Positions 11,072 through 20,007 are shown, counted from the stretch's first letter. The stretch is 64,000 bases of DNA from Agarophyton chilense (GCA_030374765.1 JARGXX010000113.1:930001-994000); one strand, 5' to 3'. The notes: generated by a model not told the origin, from the sequence alone. Program-made: numbers and translations.

Positions 11072-12067
11072 ATGCCGGCAACGGAATTCGATGCGAACCC
11101 CCAATCGAACCCAGCGCCGAGAGAACTTACGGGCGAAGAAGCGGCTTTGTATGACCGTCAGATTCGCCTATGGGGCTTGGAGGCGCAACGAAAGCTTGCC
11201 TCCTCCTCCGTGCTTTTAGTAGGTGCTGTATGCAGTTTAGAAGCACAAGAAGTCGCCAAGAATGTTGTCCTTGCGGGAGTTGCTCATCTGGGGCTTGTTG
11301 AACTTGAGCACAAAGCGCCCAAAACGAAACAGACCTTTCTGGGGGCTAACGTCGAGCGAATTATTCACAGCCTGACCGAGATGAATCCTCATGTTAGCGT
11401 GCAGGTTGTAGACAAGCCCTGCTTTGAGGCGGTGAAGCAGTTTTCGGTGGTGTGTGTTTTTGGACTGGGAAAAGAGCAAGAGCTCGCTTTAGCTGCAGCA
11501 TGCCGCGCGGCCAACGTGCCGTTTATGGCTGGACGGGTTCTCGGAGTTGTGGGATGGGTATTCTTCGACCTGGGAGCCCAGTACATTTATCAAAAGTCCA
11601 ATTCTTCAAATACTGAAGACGTTGAAAACTTGTCTTCTGTTTTGTCGAAAAATGATTCGTTTTGTACGTACCAGGAAGCCTTGGAGCACCCGTGGGGCGG
11701 AGAGACAAAGCGGGGTGCTTTTGGATGGCATGCAGCCTATACTATACAGGAGTTTGAGGCTCGTTATAATCGGTTGCTTTTAGGAACCGATGACGATGTA
11801 AACTTGGTGACGGATTTATACTCAGAATTGTGTGCCAGTAAGAAAAGCAAGTTGTCAGATGCCCAGCTCATTGAGCGTGTAACCAGAACGGTTGCCTGCG
11901 TGCTCGGTCCGGTGACTGCGATTGTTGGAGGCATGTGGGGAAGAGAAGTCGTCAAAGTGGTTTCTGGAAAAGGGGAACCTCTGAAAAATTTCTTCTTCTT
12001 TAACGCCGACAACAATGTGGGGTCTGTCGAACATGTTGGACCCCTTGTAAAAACGGTGGTAAAATGA
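11072..12067 (+). CDS. AOS1: SUMO-activating enzyme subunit 1 (AOS1/SAE1)
   Basis: 331 aa, close to the usual length of AOS1 (about 320-350). The N-terminal YDRQIRLWGLEAQRKL signature of E1-like ThiF proteins is followed by a Rossmann nucleotide-binding region (LLVGAV then AKNVVLAGV). Asn/Glu-rich family blocks and a C-terminal VAGG-like region (AIVGGMWGREVVKVVSGKG) are typical of the AOS1/ULA1/UBA1 N-half. AOS1 pairs with UBA2 to adenylate SUMO in the nucleus and lacks a catalytic cysteine domain of its own, which fits the length. The usual Gly-rich G-L-G-A element reads CSLEAQ here, a departure worth noting. The start ATG at 11072 was chosen because it precedes the conserved region by about 20 residues. 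The gene has no intron and converges on SDHAF3, 67 bp away. Confidence 0.9.
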   Translation: MPATEFDANPQSNPAPRELTGEEAALYDRQIRLWGLEAQRKLASSSVLLVGAVCSLEAQEVAKNVVLAGVAHLGLVELEHKAPKTKQTFLGANVERIIHSLTEMNPHVSVQVVDKPCFEAVKQFSVVCVFGLGKEQELALAAACRAANVPFMAGRVLGVVGWVFFDLGAQYIYQKSNSSNTEDVENLSSVLSKNDSFCTYQEALEHPWGGETKRGAFGWHAAYTIQEFEARYNRLLLGTDDDVNLVTDLYSELCASKKSKLSDAQLIERVTRTVACVLGPVTAIVGGMWGREVVKVVSGKGEPLKNFFFFNADNNVGSVEHVGPLVKTVVK

Positions 12068-12133
12068 CTTTTGGACTCAGAGGCTCGCATACTGATGATA
12101 ATGAACACTGTATCATAAAGGCTCAGGCTTGTT

Positions 12134-12652
12134 TTACTTTTCTTTGTACGGGTTTTCTCCAGCTTCTGTTCTTTCTTGCACCCCAACGCTGACTGCAGAC
12201 GCCCTCAATCGTTCGAGCTGTGCTTTTTGATCGTCATTCAAGGCTTCAACTTCTTTTTCTGCTAAATCGCGTCCCAGTCCAAAGAAATCCTGTAAAATCA
12301 GCGGGAACATTGGAAGGCAAGTCAGTTCTGAATGACTGTATTGGGGAAGCGGTGAACCGTAAGTAGTGAACATACAGCCTCCATGGTGAGATGGGCAGCA
12401 TAGTCCTCCCACTGCTGGAGGAATTGATTTTGCTGCTCCGGTTTCACATCACGATGTGCTCGAAATTCCTGACGGACGTACTGTGAACAAGGGTTTCATG
12501 AGATGGTCAGAAGGGGTTCAGTATGGGAAAAGAAATGTTTGCGATGATCTTCAATGTACCTGGTCGCCGATTGATCTCTGAATGTCTGGAAGTTTGAGTC
12601 GATGCAATCGCATGATACGTCGGTACAGGGACAAACGATGATTTGCATACAT
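12134..12652 (-). CDS. SDHAF3: Succinate dehydrogenase assembly factor 3 (SDHAF3/ACN9), three exons
   Basis: Spliced by eye: exon 1 12560-12652, intron 12481-12559, exon 2 12376-12480, intron 12290-12375, exon 3 12134-12289. Both introns have GT..AG ends (GTACAT..TTCACAG and GTATGT..TTTACAG) and the joins keep frame, giving about 117 aa. The protein shows the LYR-family core: LYRRIMRLHR, a GDQYVRQEFRAH block across the first junction, and WEDYAAHL. SDHAF3 is a small mitochondrial matrix protein that helps insert or protect the Fe-S subunit of succinate dehydrogenase, and its usual length is about 110-130 aa. The start at 12652 gives only a short leader, so a further upstream exon is possible; an AG acceptor lies right before that ATG. 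Confidence 0.85.
12290..12375 (-). other. SDHAF3 intron 2
   Basis: 86 bp, donor GTATGTTCACT, acceptor GATTTTACAG. The join links LTMEA to DFFGLGRDL in frame. Confidence 0.8.
12481..12559 (-). other. SDHAF3 intron 1
   Basis: 79 bp, donor GTACATTGAAG, acceptor TTGTTCACAG. The join restores the LYR-family reading GDQ/YVRQEF across the exon border. Confidence 0.82.
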
Positions 12653-13071
12653 CTGGGAGTAGCAGATGTGGCTGAATGTGTAGAGACGATGAGAAGAAAA
12701 TTTATTTGATGATGCAACTCAAGGATCCTTGCCCAGGGAGGAGTCTGTCCGTATGATGAGTGTTTCCTGGAAGGTAGTTTTACGAGAACCAACGCCCACA
12801 GCATCCAAATGGCGTTGCTAGACATATTTGGTCGAGTGCAATTGGGAATTATTTGTGAAGCACAGTGTCCAAATTCTGGGGCCCAGCAAGAGGTGCGATA
12901 GGCGTCGTGCACCAATGAACACGATTTTCCGCTTGAATGTTTCTACCATCGGTTATTGTGAGCAGGAAGGAGGACAATCAACTTGGATTGTAAAGGGTAA
13001 CTTGATCAGAATAGAAGCGAGTTTATAGAAGCAATGCCACTCAAAAAGCGAATACCTCAAAGCAAAAACAG
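12653..13071. other. Intergenic, bL17 terminator side and SDHAF3 promoter side
   Basis: About 420 bp between two minus-strand genes. Apart from a possible upstream SDHAF3 exon I see no supported gene. Confidence 0.35.
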
Positions 13072-13590
13072 CTAAACAAGCTCAATAATACCCATTGGAG
13101 CATTATCCCCCCTTCTCGGCATAGTACGCAAAACGCGAGTATAACCACCATTTCGATCTCCATATCTCTCAGGTGCCTGGTCAAACAAAGCATGAACAAG
13201 CTGCTTGTCGTAAATGTATCCAAGCGCCTGTCGTCTAGCATGTAAAGATCCATTTTTTGCCAATGTAATCATATGGTCAGCAGTCTTTCTGACAGCCTGT
13301 GCACGCGCATGCGTAGTTTTAATACGCCCGTGACGAATTAATTCCGTGGTAAGTGCACGGAGTAGAGCCTTGCGTTGATCAGCTGGCTTGTTCAGTTTTG
13401 GAATGCGTTTTCCATGGCGAATTGCGACGATATTCGGAATGAGAGGCAAAGCAGCAGCGTTTTGTGGAGCATTACCAGGCACGCTGACAGAAACGCCGAG
13501 AAACGGCGAGCGCGCGCATCGATTGGGGCGGCTCGCCGAAGGCGCCAGCGGCGCAGCCGCGGCGGCAGGTACGAATCCTGTAAAGTTCAT
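13072..13590 (-). CDS. rpl17: Large-subunit ribosomal protein bL17, organellar (probably plastid)
   Basis: 172 aa from ATG 13590. Residues from about 60 on match bacterial bL17 throughout: [20 protein letters not shown], the [15 protein letters not shown] helix, LITLAK-like MITLAKNGS, and the C-terminal GGYTRVLR and [14 protein letters not shown] blocks. bL17 lines the peptide exit tunnel rim of the 50S subunit. The ~55-residue N-terminal extension begins [14 protein letters not shown] and is rich in Ala, Ser and Pro with few acids, like a plastid transit peptide. A mitochondrial target cannot be excluded. The open frame continues upstream to 13872, but the transit-peptide-like start at 13590 is the more natural one. 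No intron. Confidence 0.92.
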   Translation of the reverse strand: MNFTGFVPAAAAAPLAPSASRPNRCARSPFLGVSVSVPGNAPQNAAALPLIPNIVAIRHGKRIPKLNKPADQRKALLRALTTELIRHGRIKTTHARAQAVRKTADHMITLAKNGSLHARRQALGYIYDKQLVHALFDQAPERYGDRNGGYTRVLRTMPRRGDNAPMGIIELV

Positions 13591-14162
13591 CCCGAGCTCA
13601 ATTCGCTTACGGAGGTGGCGGTGGTGGTTGGTGACGGGGGGGTTGACGAAGACGTTGAGGATGAGATGGCGGTCCGGCAGGAGAGGGAGATCACAGCTGG
13701 TCTGCGGGCTCACAATTGCGCACGGAACGTTCTGTGCGCCCGACCACGTTCCGAGCTGCCACGTATCGTATGCGTGGCAGAGATGGCCTACTGCAATATA
13801 CGGAATGTATTTATTTGCTGCCAGGATAGAGTGGGTCCTCACCCCAATTTCACCGCATGAGAACGGGGCCATTTAATTAGACATTTATTGGGGACCGGTA
13901 ATTTGCCCATGCGTGGTGCAGATGCTCAACGGTGCTGTTTCTTACGTCGACGACGCCATGTGTGTTCGGCTCCTCCCACCGACGTGGTTTCCCTTCTCCT
14001 GATCTCCAACACCACAATCTTCCGGATCACCAACCGCATCACCGCCGCTGAAACCCAGCATTGCCACCGTGACTGGATCAATACTGGCCATTCCGCCTTC
14101 TACATTTTGTTACCATTCATTAACTTCCGTATCTTCCTCGACAGCACCCGTTTCGCACCACA
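13591..14162. promoter_or_regulatory. Shared divergent promoter region of bL17 and the LON-domain gene
   Basis: 570 bp between divergent starts of two probably plastid-targeted proteins. The downstream half is pyrimidine-rich on the plus strand (CTCTCC, TTCCTCGACAGC). No specific element is identified. Open frames here are shadows. Confidence 0.4.
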
Positions 14163-15098
14163 ATGCTCGCCGCATTCACACTCTCCCCTCTTTCCTTTCT
14201 GGGCACTCCTAAAACCTTGCATCGTCCCCTTCACTCATGCCATCAATCCCAAACCTACCCACCCCATCACCGACGACCCCGTTCAGCCCATCTCAATATT
14301 CAAGCATGTGCATCGAGGGCACAACCATCTCAAGAGCATGTTAGAAATCTCTGCGTCTTGGCCTTGCCAATGACCTCAGGTGCCGACGTCATCTTCCCAG
14401 GCGGCAGTCAGCTTCTCTCCTTATCTCATGAAAGCGCTGACCGACTGCTGCGTACGGTGTGCGAAAATACTCCTCCAGAGTTTGTATATGTCTGCGTCAA
14501 CGCTTGGGGAGATCCTGGGCCAGTAGGCACTCTTTGTCTTGTCGACGACGTTCACATAGATCCAGAACAAGAAAAGGCGACGCTTCTTTGCACCGGAGTG
14601 TCACGTCTCCGAATTTTGCATCTCGATGAACACATGTGCAATGCCCGAGTGCAAAATTTCAACGACGATGACCCAACTCCTGACGTTCTTGAAACAATCA
14701 GTGAGAAAGAACAATGTCTAGTTTCCACCATGACCCAAATCGTGCAACTAAGTATAAAGATCTCAGAAGGGAAGGATGAGCATCAACGTGCCCTCACTGA
14801 TACGTTGCAGCGAGTCAGAGCGTTTTGTGGACAAATGAATGAGGAGGAGAGCCGGAAGCTTCTACAACCTTGGATTCTACAACTCAGCCCACAGTTAAGA
14901 AGAGAACTGTTCAGTTTTATCGTCACAGATCTACTTAGCGTAAGTTTTATGGATCGCAAGAATATGCTCTTGAGCACAGATACCGGCGAGCGTCTCGAAC
15001 GTGCCCTTCAAGGACTTGAACCATATGTGAAGGAGTTGGCCGCAAAGGGCGCTATCGTCTCTGCTCTTGGACAGCGTGGCGATCAATCTATCTCATGA
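14163..15098 (+). CDS. LON substrate-binding-domain protein, plastid-type leader
   Basis: 311 aa. After a basic, Ser/Pro/His-rich leader of about 65 residues (MLAAFTLSPLSFLG start) comes a LON N-terminal (PUA-like) domain: VIFPGG and LLSLSHESADRLL, then VGTLCLVDDVHIDPE and LLCTGVSRLRIL, followed by a helical bundle to about residue 300. There is no AAA+ or Ser-Lys protease part, so this is a stand-alone LON-N protein like those of plant chloroplasts, where the role is not settled. The PUA-like domain in Lon recognises substrates. No intron. The gene converges with DENND6 93 bp downstream. The first ATG of the open frame was used because it gives the targeting leader. Confidence 0.85.
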   Translation: MLAAFTLSPLSFLGTPKTLHRPLHSCHQSQTYPPHHRRPRSAHLNIQACASRAQPSQEHVRNLCVLALPMTSGADVIFPGGSQLLSLSHESADRLLRTVCENTPPEFVYVCVNAWGDPGPVGTLCLVDDVHIDPEQEKATLLCTGVSRLRILHLDEHMCNARVQNFNDDDPTPDVLETISEKEQCLVSTMTQIVQLSIKISEGKDEHQRALTDTLQRVRAFCGQMNEEESRKLLQPWILQLSPQLRRELFSFIVTDLLSVSFMDRKNMLLSTDTGERLERALQGLEPYVKELAAKGAIVSALGQRGDQSIS

Positions 15099-15190
15099 AC
15101 CCCTTTCTGGGCTACCAAGCTGCGTGTACATGAAGCGATTGTGTCTCTTCCCGATGGGGGGTATGAACAACTCTCTTCTCTCATTTATTT

Positions 15191-17125
15191 CTACACTAGA
15201 AGCAGCGCCGATTCATTGTCCAATTGATTATCTATTGACTCGCCAACGGAATGAACCAGCTCCGTTCTTAAACTATCTACCAGAATAGTCAGTCTTTTGA
15301 ACAGTGCCGCATCGGTTTCATCCACAACTTGAAGCTCTTTTTCGACTCGCGCTACCAAATCTACTAACTGTTTTCGTCCTCCACCCACATTTCTCCTCAA
15401 CGCCCTCCGTGAACACGCGTCAAGCATCAGTTGCCGATGTATAGAATGACACTGCCTTTCAGCTGCTAATCGTGCTTCCCGCCACCATTCTCGAAAAATT
15501 GGTCCGCGTACAAATCTTTGATACAGCGCTCGCATGCGCTTGGGGTTCCCAGGACCTTTCGATACGTTGTTGTAGACACACGATAGATCTTGTGGTGTTG
15601 GAAACTTTTCTACCTCAAAATCTATTAGAGTCAATTGTCTTCCAAAAGGGTCAGATACGTGTGGTTCATCACTGAGGGACTTGCCATCATTCCAAGATGG
15701 CGCAAGGTATCTGTCGAACATGCCAAGAAAAGGTTTGGTAATGTAGTCATATATGGCGTCCCTCAATTCAAGAGACAGCTGATCTGCGTTGGCGCCACCT
15801 TTCACTGAAGCGGACAATGAGGCGAACAGCAGATTTGATATGTGGCGAGCTTTGTAAATTGAGGACCTGTGCGAGCTTCTCAGTCCAGGACGGAAATGCT
15901 TTCCAGCAATGTCTGATCCAGGAAGTACAAGAATGTGCTCGAAAGGGAGAGTTTCTACGAGATGACTATTTGTGACACCGAAAACGGCTCCGTCCGGAAA
16001 TAGCGTGGTGTTCTTTGAAGATACGAACTCGGTATACGTCGAGTCTTGTATGCAGTAATAGGGGCGCCAATCGCCAACAAAAGGAAGTGGGTGAAGCATG
16101 CCGATAATGCACAGCACGGCTGAAGCGCACTCAGAGGGCGTGGGACCAACAACAAGTAATGGTTCCCCTATGGCAACAAGTTCCCACACCGACCACAGCT
16201 TTTCGTGCACGCCTTGCAACGTACACGCGAGATTCACTTCATGAAAGGGTTGGGCTGAGGGTTTCGCGGAAGAGGCGGAGAGCGGCCACATGCGCACGAG
16301 ATCTGGTGTACCCAAACCCGCTCTACTGACGGTATGATGCTTGCTCAAAGGCGACGAGGACGGTGGTGTGAGATGAGCTGGCAACGGCAAAGCTTCAGCT
16401 GTGCATTGTATGCCTTTTACCATTAAGATGGCATCCGGAGCTGCGAAAGAGCGGAGGAACATGTGCGGTACAGACAAAGTGACGGTGTCGTCGACAAATG
16501 GCAACTCGAGAGTTTGACCGTCATGATGGACGTGAGGGTCAGGCCATGAGGCAACGTCTTGTACGGCACGCAACAAGGCGTTTTCGCCGTGCGCAAACGC
16601 TTTTGACGCCAAGCTGCAGAGCAAGACGCTGGCAAGTGTGACAAAGGACGCGGAGGTTACGACGACAAGGGCCTTTTGGAAGAAGCCTCTAGGGTTAGTT
16701 CTGTCCGGGGCCTGACGAAAAAGCGTGTGCGCAAGAAGCAAAGTGCTCCCGCGCTCCGACTGCGCGTGGCGGGTTATGCGAAAAGTGTAAAGAGCATCCT
16801 CATGGCCGGTGCCGGCGGCGGCCGAGTCCGGCATGGCATAGTAACATATGGCCTCCTTGTCTGCGTGAGTGAGCACATTATGCGGCACGCATGCCTCGAC
16901 GACCTGCCCCTTTTCCAAGTCAAACCCGATGATGAGAAAGGCTGTGACCCAGGGCTCACAGGCGGCGACGGGGGCGGCAAGGGTGTGATGATGGCGGGTG
17001 GGAGTGGCGGGAGTGCGGCGCATCCAAATGTCGAAGGGCAGGGTGGGCGGCAGCGTGGAGAGCGCGTGATGGTGCTGTGCGACGGTGGAGTCATGACGGG
17101 GCTCTGCGACGCGCAGCATGCGCAT
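15191..17125 (-). CDS. DENND6-type DENN-domain Rab exchange factor
   Basis: 644 aa from the first ATG (17125). The uDENN part reads LIIGFDLEKGQVVEACVP, then KEAICYYAMPDS, FRI, and the Arg-Gly-Phe-Phe-Gln-Lys block before a long hydrophobic stretch. The central DENN part has LWSVWELVAIGEPLLVVGPTP with the Pro-Ser element after it, and LPFVGDWRPYY. These match FAM116/DENND6 (related to yeast Avl9), which activates Rab14-class GTPases on endosomes. Family length is about 600, so the protein looks complete. The N-terminal 45 residues are basic and His/Pro-rich. The frame extends 12 codons further up without ATG. No intron in almost 2 kb. Confidence 0.88.
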   Translation of the reverse strand: MRMLRVAEPRHDSTVAQHHHALSTLPPTLPFDIWMRRTPATPTRHHHTLAAPVAACEPWVTAFLIIGFDLEKGQVVEACVPHNVLTHADKEAICYYAMPDSAAAGTGHEDALYTFRITRHAQSERGSTLLLAHTLFRQAPDRTNPRGFFQKALVVVTSASFVTLASVLLCSLASKAFAHGENALLRAVQDVASWPDPHVHHDGQTLELPFVDDTVTLSVPHMFLRSFAAPDAILMVKGIQCTAEALPLPAHLTPPSSSPLSKHHTVSRAGLGTPDLVRMWPLSASSAKPSAQPFHEVNLACTLQGVHEKLWSVWELVAIGEPLLVVGPTPSECASAVLCIIGMLHPLPFVGDWRPYYCIQDSTYTEFVSSKNTTLFPDGAVFGVTNSHLVETLPFEHILVLPGSDIAGKHFRPGLRSSHRSSIYKARHISNLLFASLSASVKGGANADQLSLELRDAIYDYITKPFLGMFDRYLAPSWNDGKSLSDEPHVSDPFGRQLTLIDFEVEKFPTPQDLSCVYNNVSKGPGNPKRMRALYQRFVRGPIFREWWREARLAAERQCHSIHRQLMLDACSRRALRRNVGGGRKQLVDLVARVEKELQVVDETDAALFKRLTILVDSLRTELVHSVGESIDNQLDNESALLLV

Positions 17126-17263
17126 GGCGCGACGACGAAGCTTCGCGGCGGACTTCAACACGGTGGCGGTGCGGTGCGGACACGACGATCATGAGCTGAG
17201 CGGACGGCAGGTGGGGGGCTGGAATATGCTCGCCGGGACGCGAAAGTTCGGCGGACGGGGATT

Positions 17264-17302
17264 CGGTTGGTGACGGCGGTTGGTGACGGCGGTTGGTGAC
17301 GG
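17264..17302. repeat. 13-bp tandem repeat (three copies)
   Basis: Three perfect tandem copies of CGGTTGGTGACGG just upstream of the DENND6 gene, in a G-rich stretch that goes on to a run of G near 17338-17350. Likely a small minisatellite in or near the promoter. Confidence 0.8.
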
Positions 17303-17607
17303 CGGTGGGGAGAAATATCGGGCGGGCGGGGGTTTGGTAGGGGGGGGGGAAGTTGGCAGTGGGGGTTACCGTTGTTTGTACAGTAAAGATATACGAAGGT
17401 AGATATGGCATGTGGACGGTAGAAACGAGCACACGTGCGCACGGCGTGTTTGTTTATTGACATTGACATGAATTGACAGTGGATAGAGCAGGTTTCGGGG
17501 TCGAGCCGGCGGTTGGTGCATGTTTTGTTGTCTTGTACTGTACACGTTTTGTATGCGCGCGTGCGCTGCTGCTGAGGTGCACGCGACAGATGTGAGAGTG
17601 TTGGTTG

Positions 17608-18207
17608 CTACGAGTGTTTGAGCTTGAGGCACTTGTCGTCGTCGTGAGGGGGCTGCATTTGGTAGTCGGTGTAGACAGGGTTGTTGGCGTAGAGGAAGAA
17701 GTTAAGGTACACATTGAACGAGACCCAGGCCAAGACGGGGGCCATAAGGCGGCCGGCGAGCAGCGACACATCGTAGAAGAGGAGCGTGGTGAGCGCGGTG
17801 GCAAGCCACAGTGGCACAATCATGAGAAACGCAAGATCAATACGTTGCAGGCCGAAAAGCACAATGATGAAAAAGTGGTTGAGCAGACACTGCGTGAGGT
17901 AGGCAACCAGACAGGGCGACAGTACGCACGGCGGGTCGGAGAGGTGATACACAACGAAGGAGGCATGCCCCATGCACACGTATAGCAGCACCCAAGTGAA
18001 CGCGATCACGGGTGTGCCCGGCGTGAGTGCCGACTTGCGCAACGACCGACGCCAGGCCACGGACGACGGCGAATTGTCGGAGGTTACGAACGAGAGCACG
18101 CCGCCTAGTAACGGGATGAGGATGAATACGGCATATTCCGAGAGGTTAAGGTTTGGAGTGTAAGGCGCAACGGCGTGCCACCACGGCCACCACTCGGCGA
18201 TGGACAT
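17608..18207 (-). CDS. TspO/MBR family membrane protein, copy 1
   Basis: 199 aa from ATG 18207, with five hydrophobic segments as in the five-helix TspO fold. Family landmarks are FTWVLLYVCMGHASFVVY (the TspO W..LY..MG.A helix) and VLAWVSFNVYLNFFLY (the W..FN..LN..LW helix), with a Leu-rich LFYDVSLLAGRL loop before the last. TspO proteins sit in mitochondrial, plastid or ER membranes and bind porphyrins and lipids, with roles in stress and tetrapyrrole handling. The usual length is about 160-190. An N-terminal Trp/Pro-rich stretch extends it here. The family's PxW loop is weakened (PGTPVIAFTW). A paralogue lies 262 bp upstream on the same strand. Confidence 0.82.
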   Translation of the reverse strand: MSIAEWWPWWHAVAPYTPNLNLSEYAVFILIPLLGGVLSFVTSDNSPSSVAWRRSLRKSALTPGTPVIAFTWVLLYVCMGHASFVVYHLSDPPCVLSPCLVAYLTQCLLNHFFIIVLFGLQRIDLAFLMIVPLWLATALTTLLFYDVSLLAGRLMAPVLAWVSFNVYLNFFLYANNPVYTDYQMQPPHDDDKCLKLKHS

Positions 18208-18222
18208 GAAGGCTGCACGGGT

Positions 18223-18330
18223 GCGAAGCGACGCGAAGCGACGCGAAGCGACGCGGCGCGGCGCGGCGCAGCGCGACGCGACGCGACGCGACGCGGAGAG
18301 GGTGAGGGGGGGGGGGGGGGGGGACGCGGA
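18223..18330. repeat. GCGAC-type simple repeats followed by a long G run
   Basis: Directly upstream of TspO copy 1: tandem GAAGCGACGC units, then GGCGC and GACGC units, then a run of about 18 G residues near 18306-18323. The G run could form a quadruplex and is prone to slippage. It lies between the two TspO genes, where the promoter of copy 1 should be. Confidence 0.85.
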
Positions 18331-18469
18331 CGCGGGACGGCGGGACGCGGGTGGCAGAGCGGAGAAAGTGTGTGGAGGTACGGGGGTTTAAAAGCAGGGG
18401 AGGGGCGGCGGCAAAGCGACGTGGAGGTTGGCAAGGGTTTTTTCCACATTGGGTTTTTATGGCATGTGT

Positions 18470-19024
18470 CTACGCTGCGCGCTTGGCGGCGACGTGCGCC
18501 GCATGTAGACGCTTCTTGGAGGCCAGACGGCGCGGGGCGCGCGCGTTGTGACGCCACATATACCAGTTGACGTAAGTAAGCACGAGCAGCCAGCACACGT
18601 ACGGCAGCGCAAGCAATGCGATGAGCGGCGTGACGCGAATGACGGACGCCACTGCACCCACCGCAGTAAGCACAGCAACGATCATGACGAAGAGCGCGCC
18701 GCCAATGCTGCGACACACGTAGAAACTCACCCCCCACGCGTGCGTGCACGCCAAGTGCGTTGCATATATTGTAGCCACAATTGGTAGTAGCGACGAATTG
18801 GCGGTTGCGCGAACTGCGTACGACGCGTAGCCCATGGAGAGATAGCTCCACGTCCACGCCAGCGCGTGTACCGGCGGCGGCGGGCGACACGGCCATTGTC
18901 GTAAAGTACGGTGCCACGCGCGCGCGCGCGGCTCCAGTAACGCGGCCTGTAGCACGCCCAGCACCAACGGGGCGAACAGTAGCGTCGCCGTCAATAGCGC
19001 CTCATGTGTCTCTGTGTATGCCAT
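18470..19024 (-). CDS. TspO/MBR family membrane protein, copy 2
   Basis: 184 aa from ATG 19024, with five hydrophobic segments. Landmarks are ALAWTWSYLSMGYASYAV and LPYVCWLLVLTYVNWYMW, lined up with the two landmark helices of copy 1, and a basic Arg/Lys-rich tail (RRLASKKRLHAA). Sequence identity to copy 1 is low by eye, so the duplication is old or the two were kept for different tasks. TspO binds porphyrins, cholesterol-like ligands and haem. The substrate here is unknown. The start codon is 983 bp from the divergent glucuronokinase fusion gene. Confidence 0.78.
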   Translation of the reverse strand: MAYTETHEALLTATLLFAPLVLGVLQAALLEPRARAWHRTLRQWPCRPPPPVHALAWTWSYLSMGYASYAVRATANSSLLPIVATIYATHLACTHAWGVSFYVCRSIGGALFVMIVAVLTAVGAVASVIRVTPLIALLALPYVCWLLVLTYVNWYMWRHNARAPRRLASKKRLHAAHVAAKRAA

Positions 19025-20007
19025 GCTGATCGTTCACAAGTACACTTTGTCAACCACGGACGCCATGCCTTCCGCCGCCTTTATGCCACTGTCGAATGTC
19101 AGCACCGATCTCAGCTCCAATCTCGGCGCCACCGCCCTTCTCATAGCGGCCGTGCCATTGGACGCTGCGCGCCACCACGCGTGCAAAATCCACGGCGCGT
19201 TGCTTCAACCTGGCTGACAGCACACTGCCGCTACGGCTTACAGCATACTGCCCATTGTTTACAGTGTTCCGCTACTTACAGCTTGATGAGCTGCTTACAG
19301 CTTGCCGAAGCGGATTGCCGGAGTGGTGTGATGATGTCAACGGTAGAAGGAGAAGAAAGGAACGTCATCGAAGAATGCAACGAAGAATGCAACGAAGAAT
19401 GCAACGAAGAATGCAACGAGCGGAAGACGCGCGGGCGTTGTGATGTGCCGGCGGGGAGCTCGTCGTCGCGCTGGGCAGGGCGCATGACGCTTTGCTTCCC
19501 TTCATTAACAAGAGTCCCTGTGGCTGCCTCGGCGCGTCTTGGTCGCCTTCGTCCGTCAGCGCGCCATCGCTTTCGTTTATGTACTGTAACATTACATACA
19601 GACACGCTCGTGTAATCGCTCTGCTCCCGCCAATACTGTTCTCAACCTTGTCTCATCACATCACGTTCGCAAAACTTGCTACTGTGTCGCCAGTCAACAG
19701 TTGTTTCACTCCAAAAATCAAAAAGTTGCGCCAAAATGGCCCGCACACAAACACCCTCCCCATACCCTGCCTGCTACACACCCGATCCGTTCCGCCCGCC
19801 CACACATCATCATCGCAACTTGTGTGATTCACAGCTTTACATAAATTCCCCATCTTGTCACCTGCGGCCCGTCCCCTTCCTCCAACTCCCCTCTTACCCT
19901 CGCCCTCAAGCAGCCCAGTGTGCGTCCTCACCGTCTAAACGCCCTCCATCGTCGCATCATCCAAACGTTTACCGTTCCTTGTGTCCAACAGTCCAAGAGT
20001 CCAAAAC
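19025..20007. promoter_or_regulatory. Divergent intergenic region between TspO copy 2 and the kinase fusion
   Basis: About 980 bp. It contains the 12-bp tandem repeat at 19370-19417 and a C-rich, Pro-coding-looking stretch before 20008 (CTCCCC, CACACATCATCATCGC). Open frames on both strands are low-complexity shadows. No promoter element is certain. Confidence 0.4.
19370..19417. repeat. 12-bp tandem repeat (four copies)
   Basis: Four perfect copies of GAAGAATGCAAC in tandem. In two frames it reads as repeated Glu-Glu-Cys-Asn or Arg-Arg-Met-Gln, but no gene is supported around it. Confidence 0.9.

Noticed and set aside
13375-13876. Plus-strand open frames across the bL17 gene
   Set aside because: They lie antisense to a clearly conserved ribosomal protein and show no family features.
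16676-17632. Several open frames on both strands around the DENND6 start
   Set aside because: Shadows of a GC-rich coding region and of the 13-bp repeats. Products are Gly/Arg- or Pro/His-rich.
18105-18917. 270-codon minus-strand frame spanning both TspO genes
   Set aside because: A different frame from both TspO proteins. Its Arg/Pro-rich product is driven by the GCGAC repeats.
19370-19417. CRISPR-like array
   Set aside because: The repeats are contiguous 12-mers without spacers, and the genome is eukaryotic.
19004-19615. Plus-strand frame containing the 12-bp repeat
   Set aside because: Non-ATG start, low complexity, antisense to TspO copy 2 at its start.
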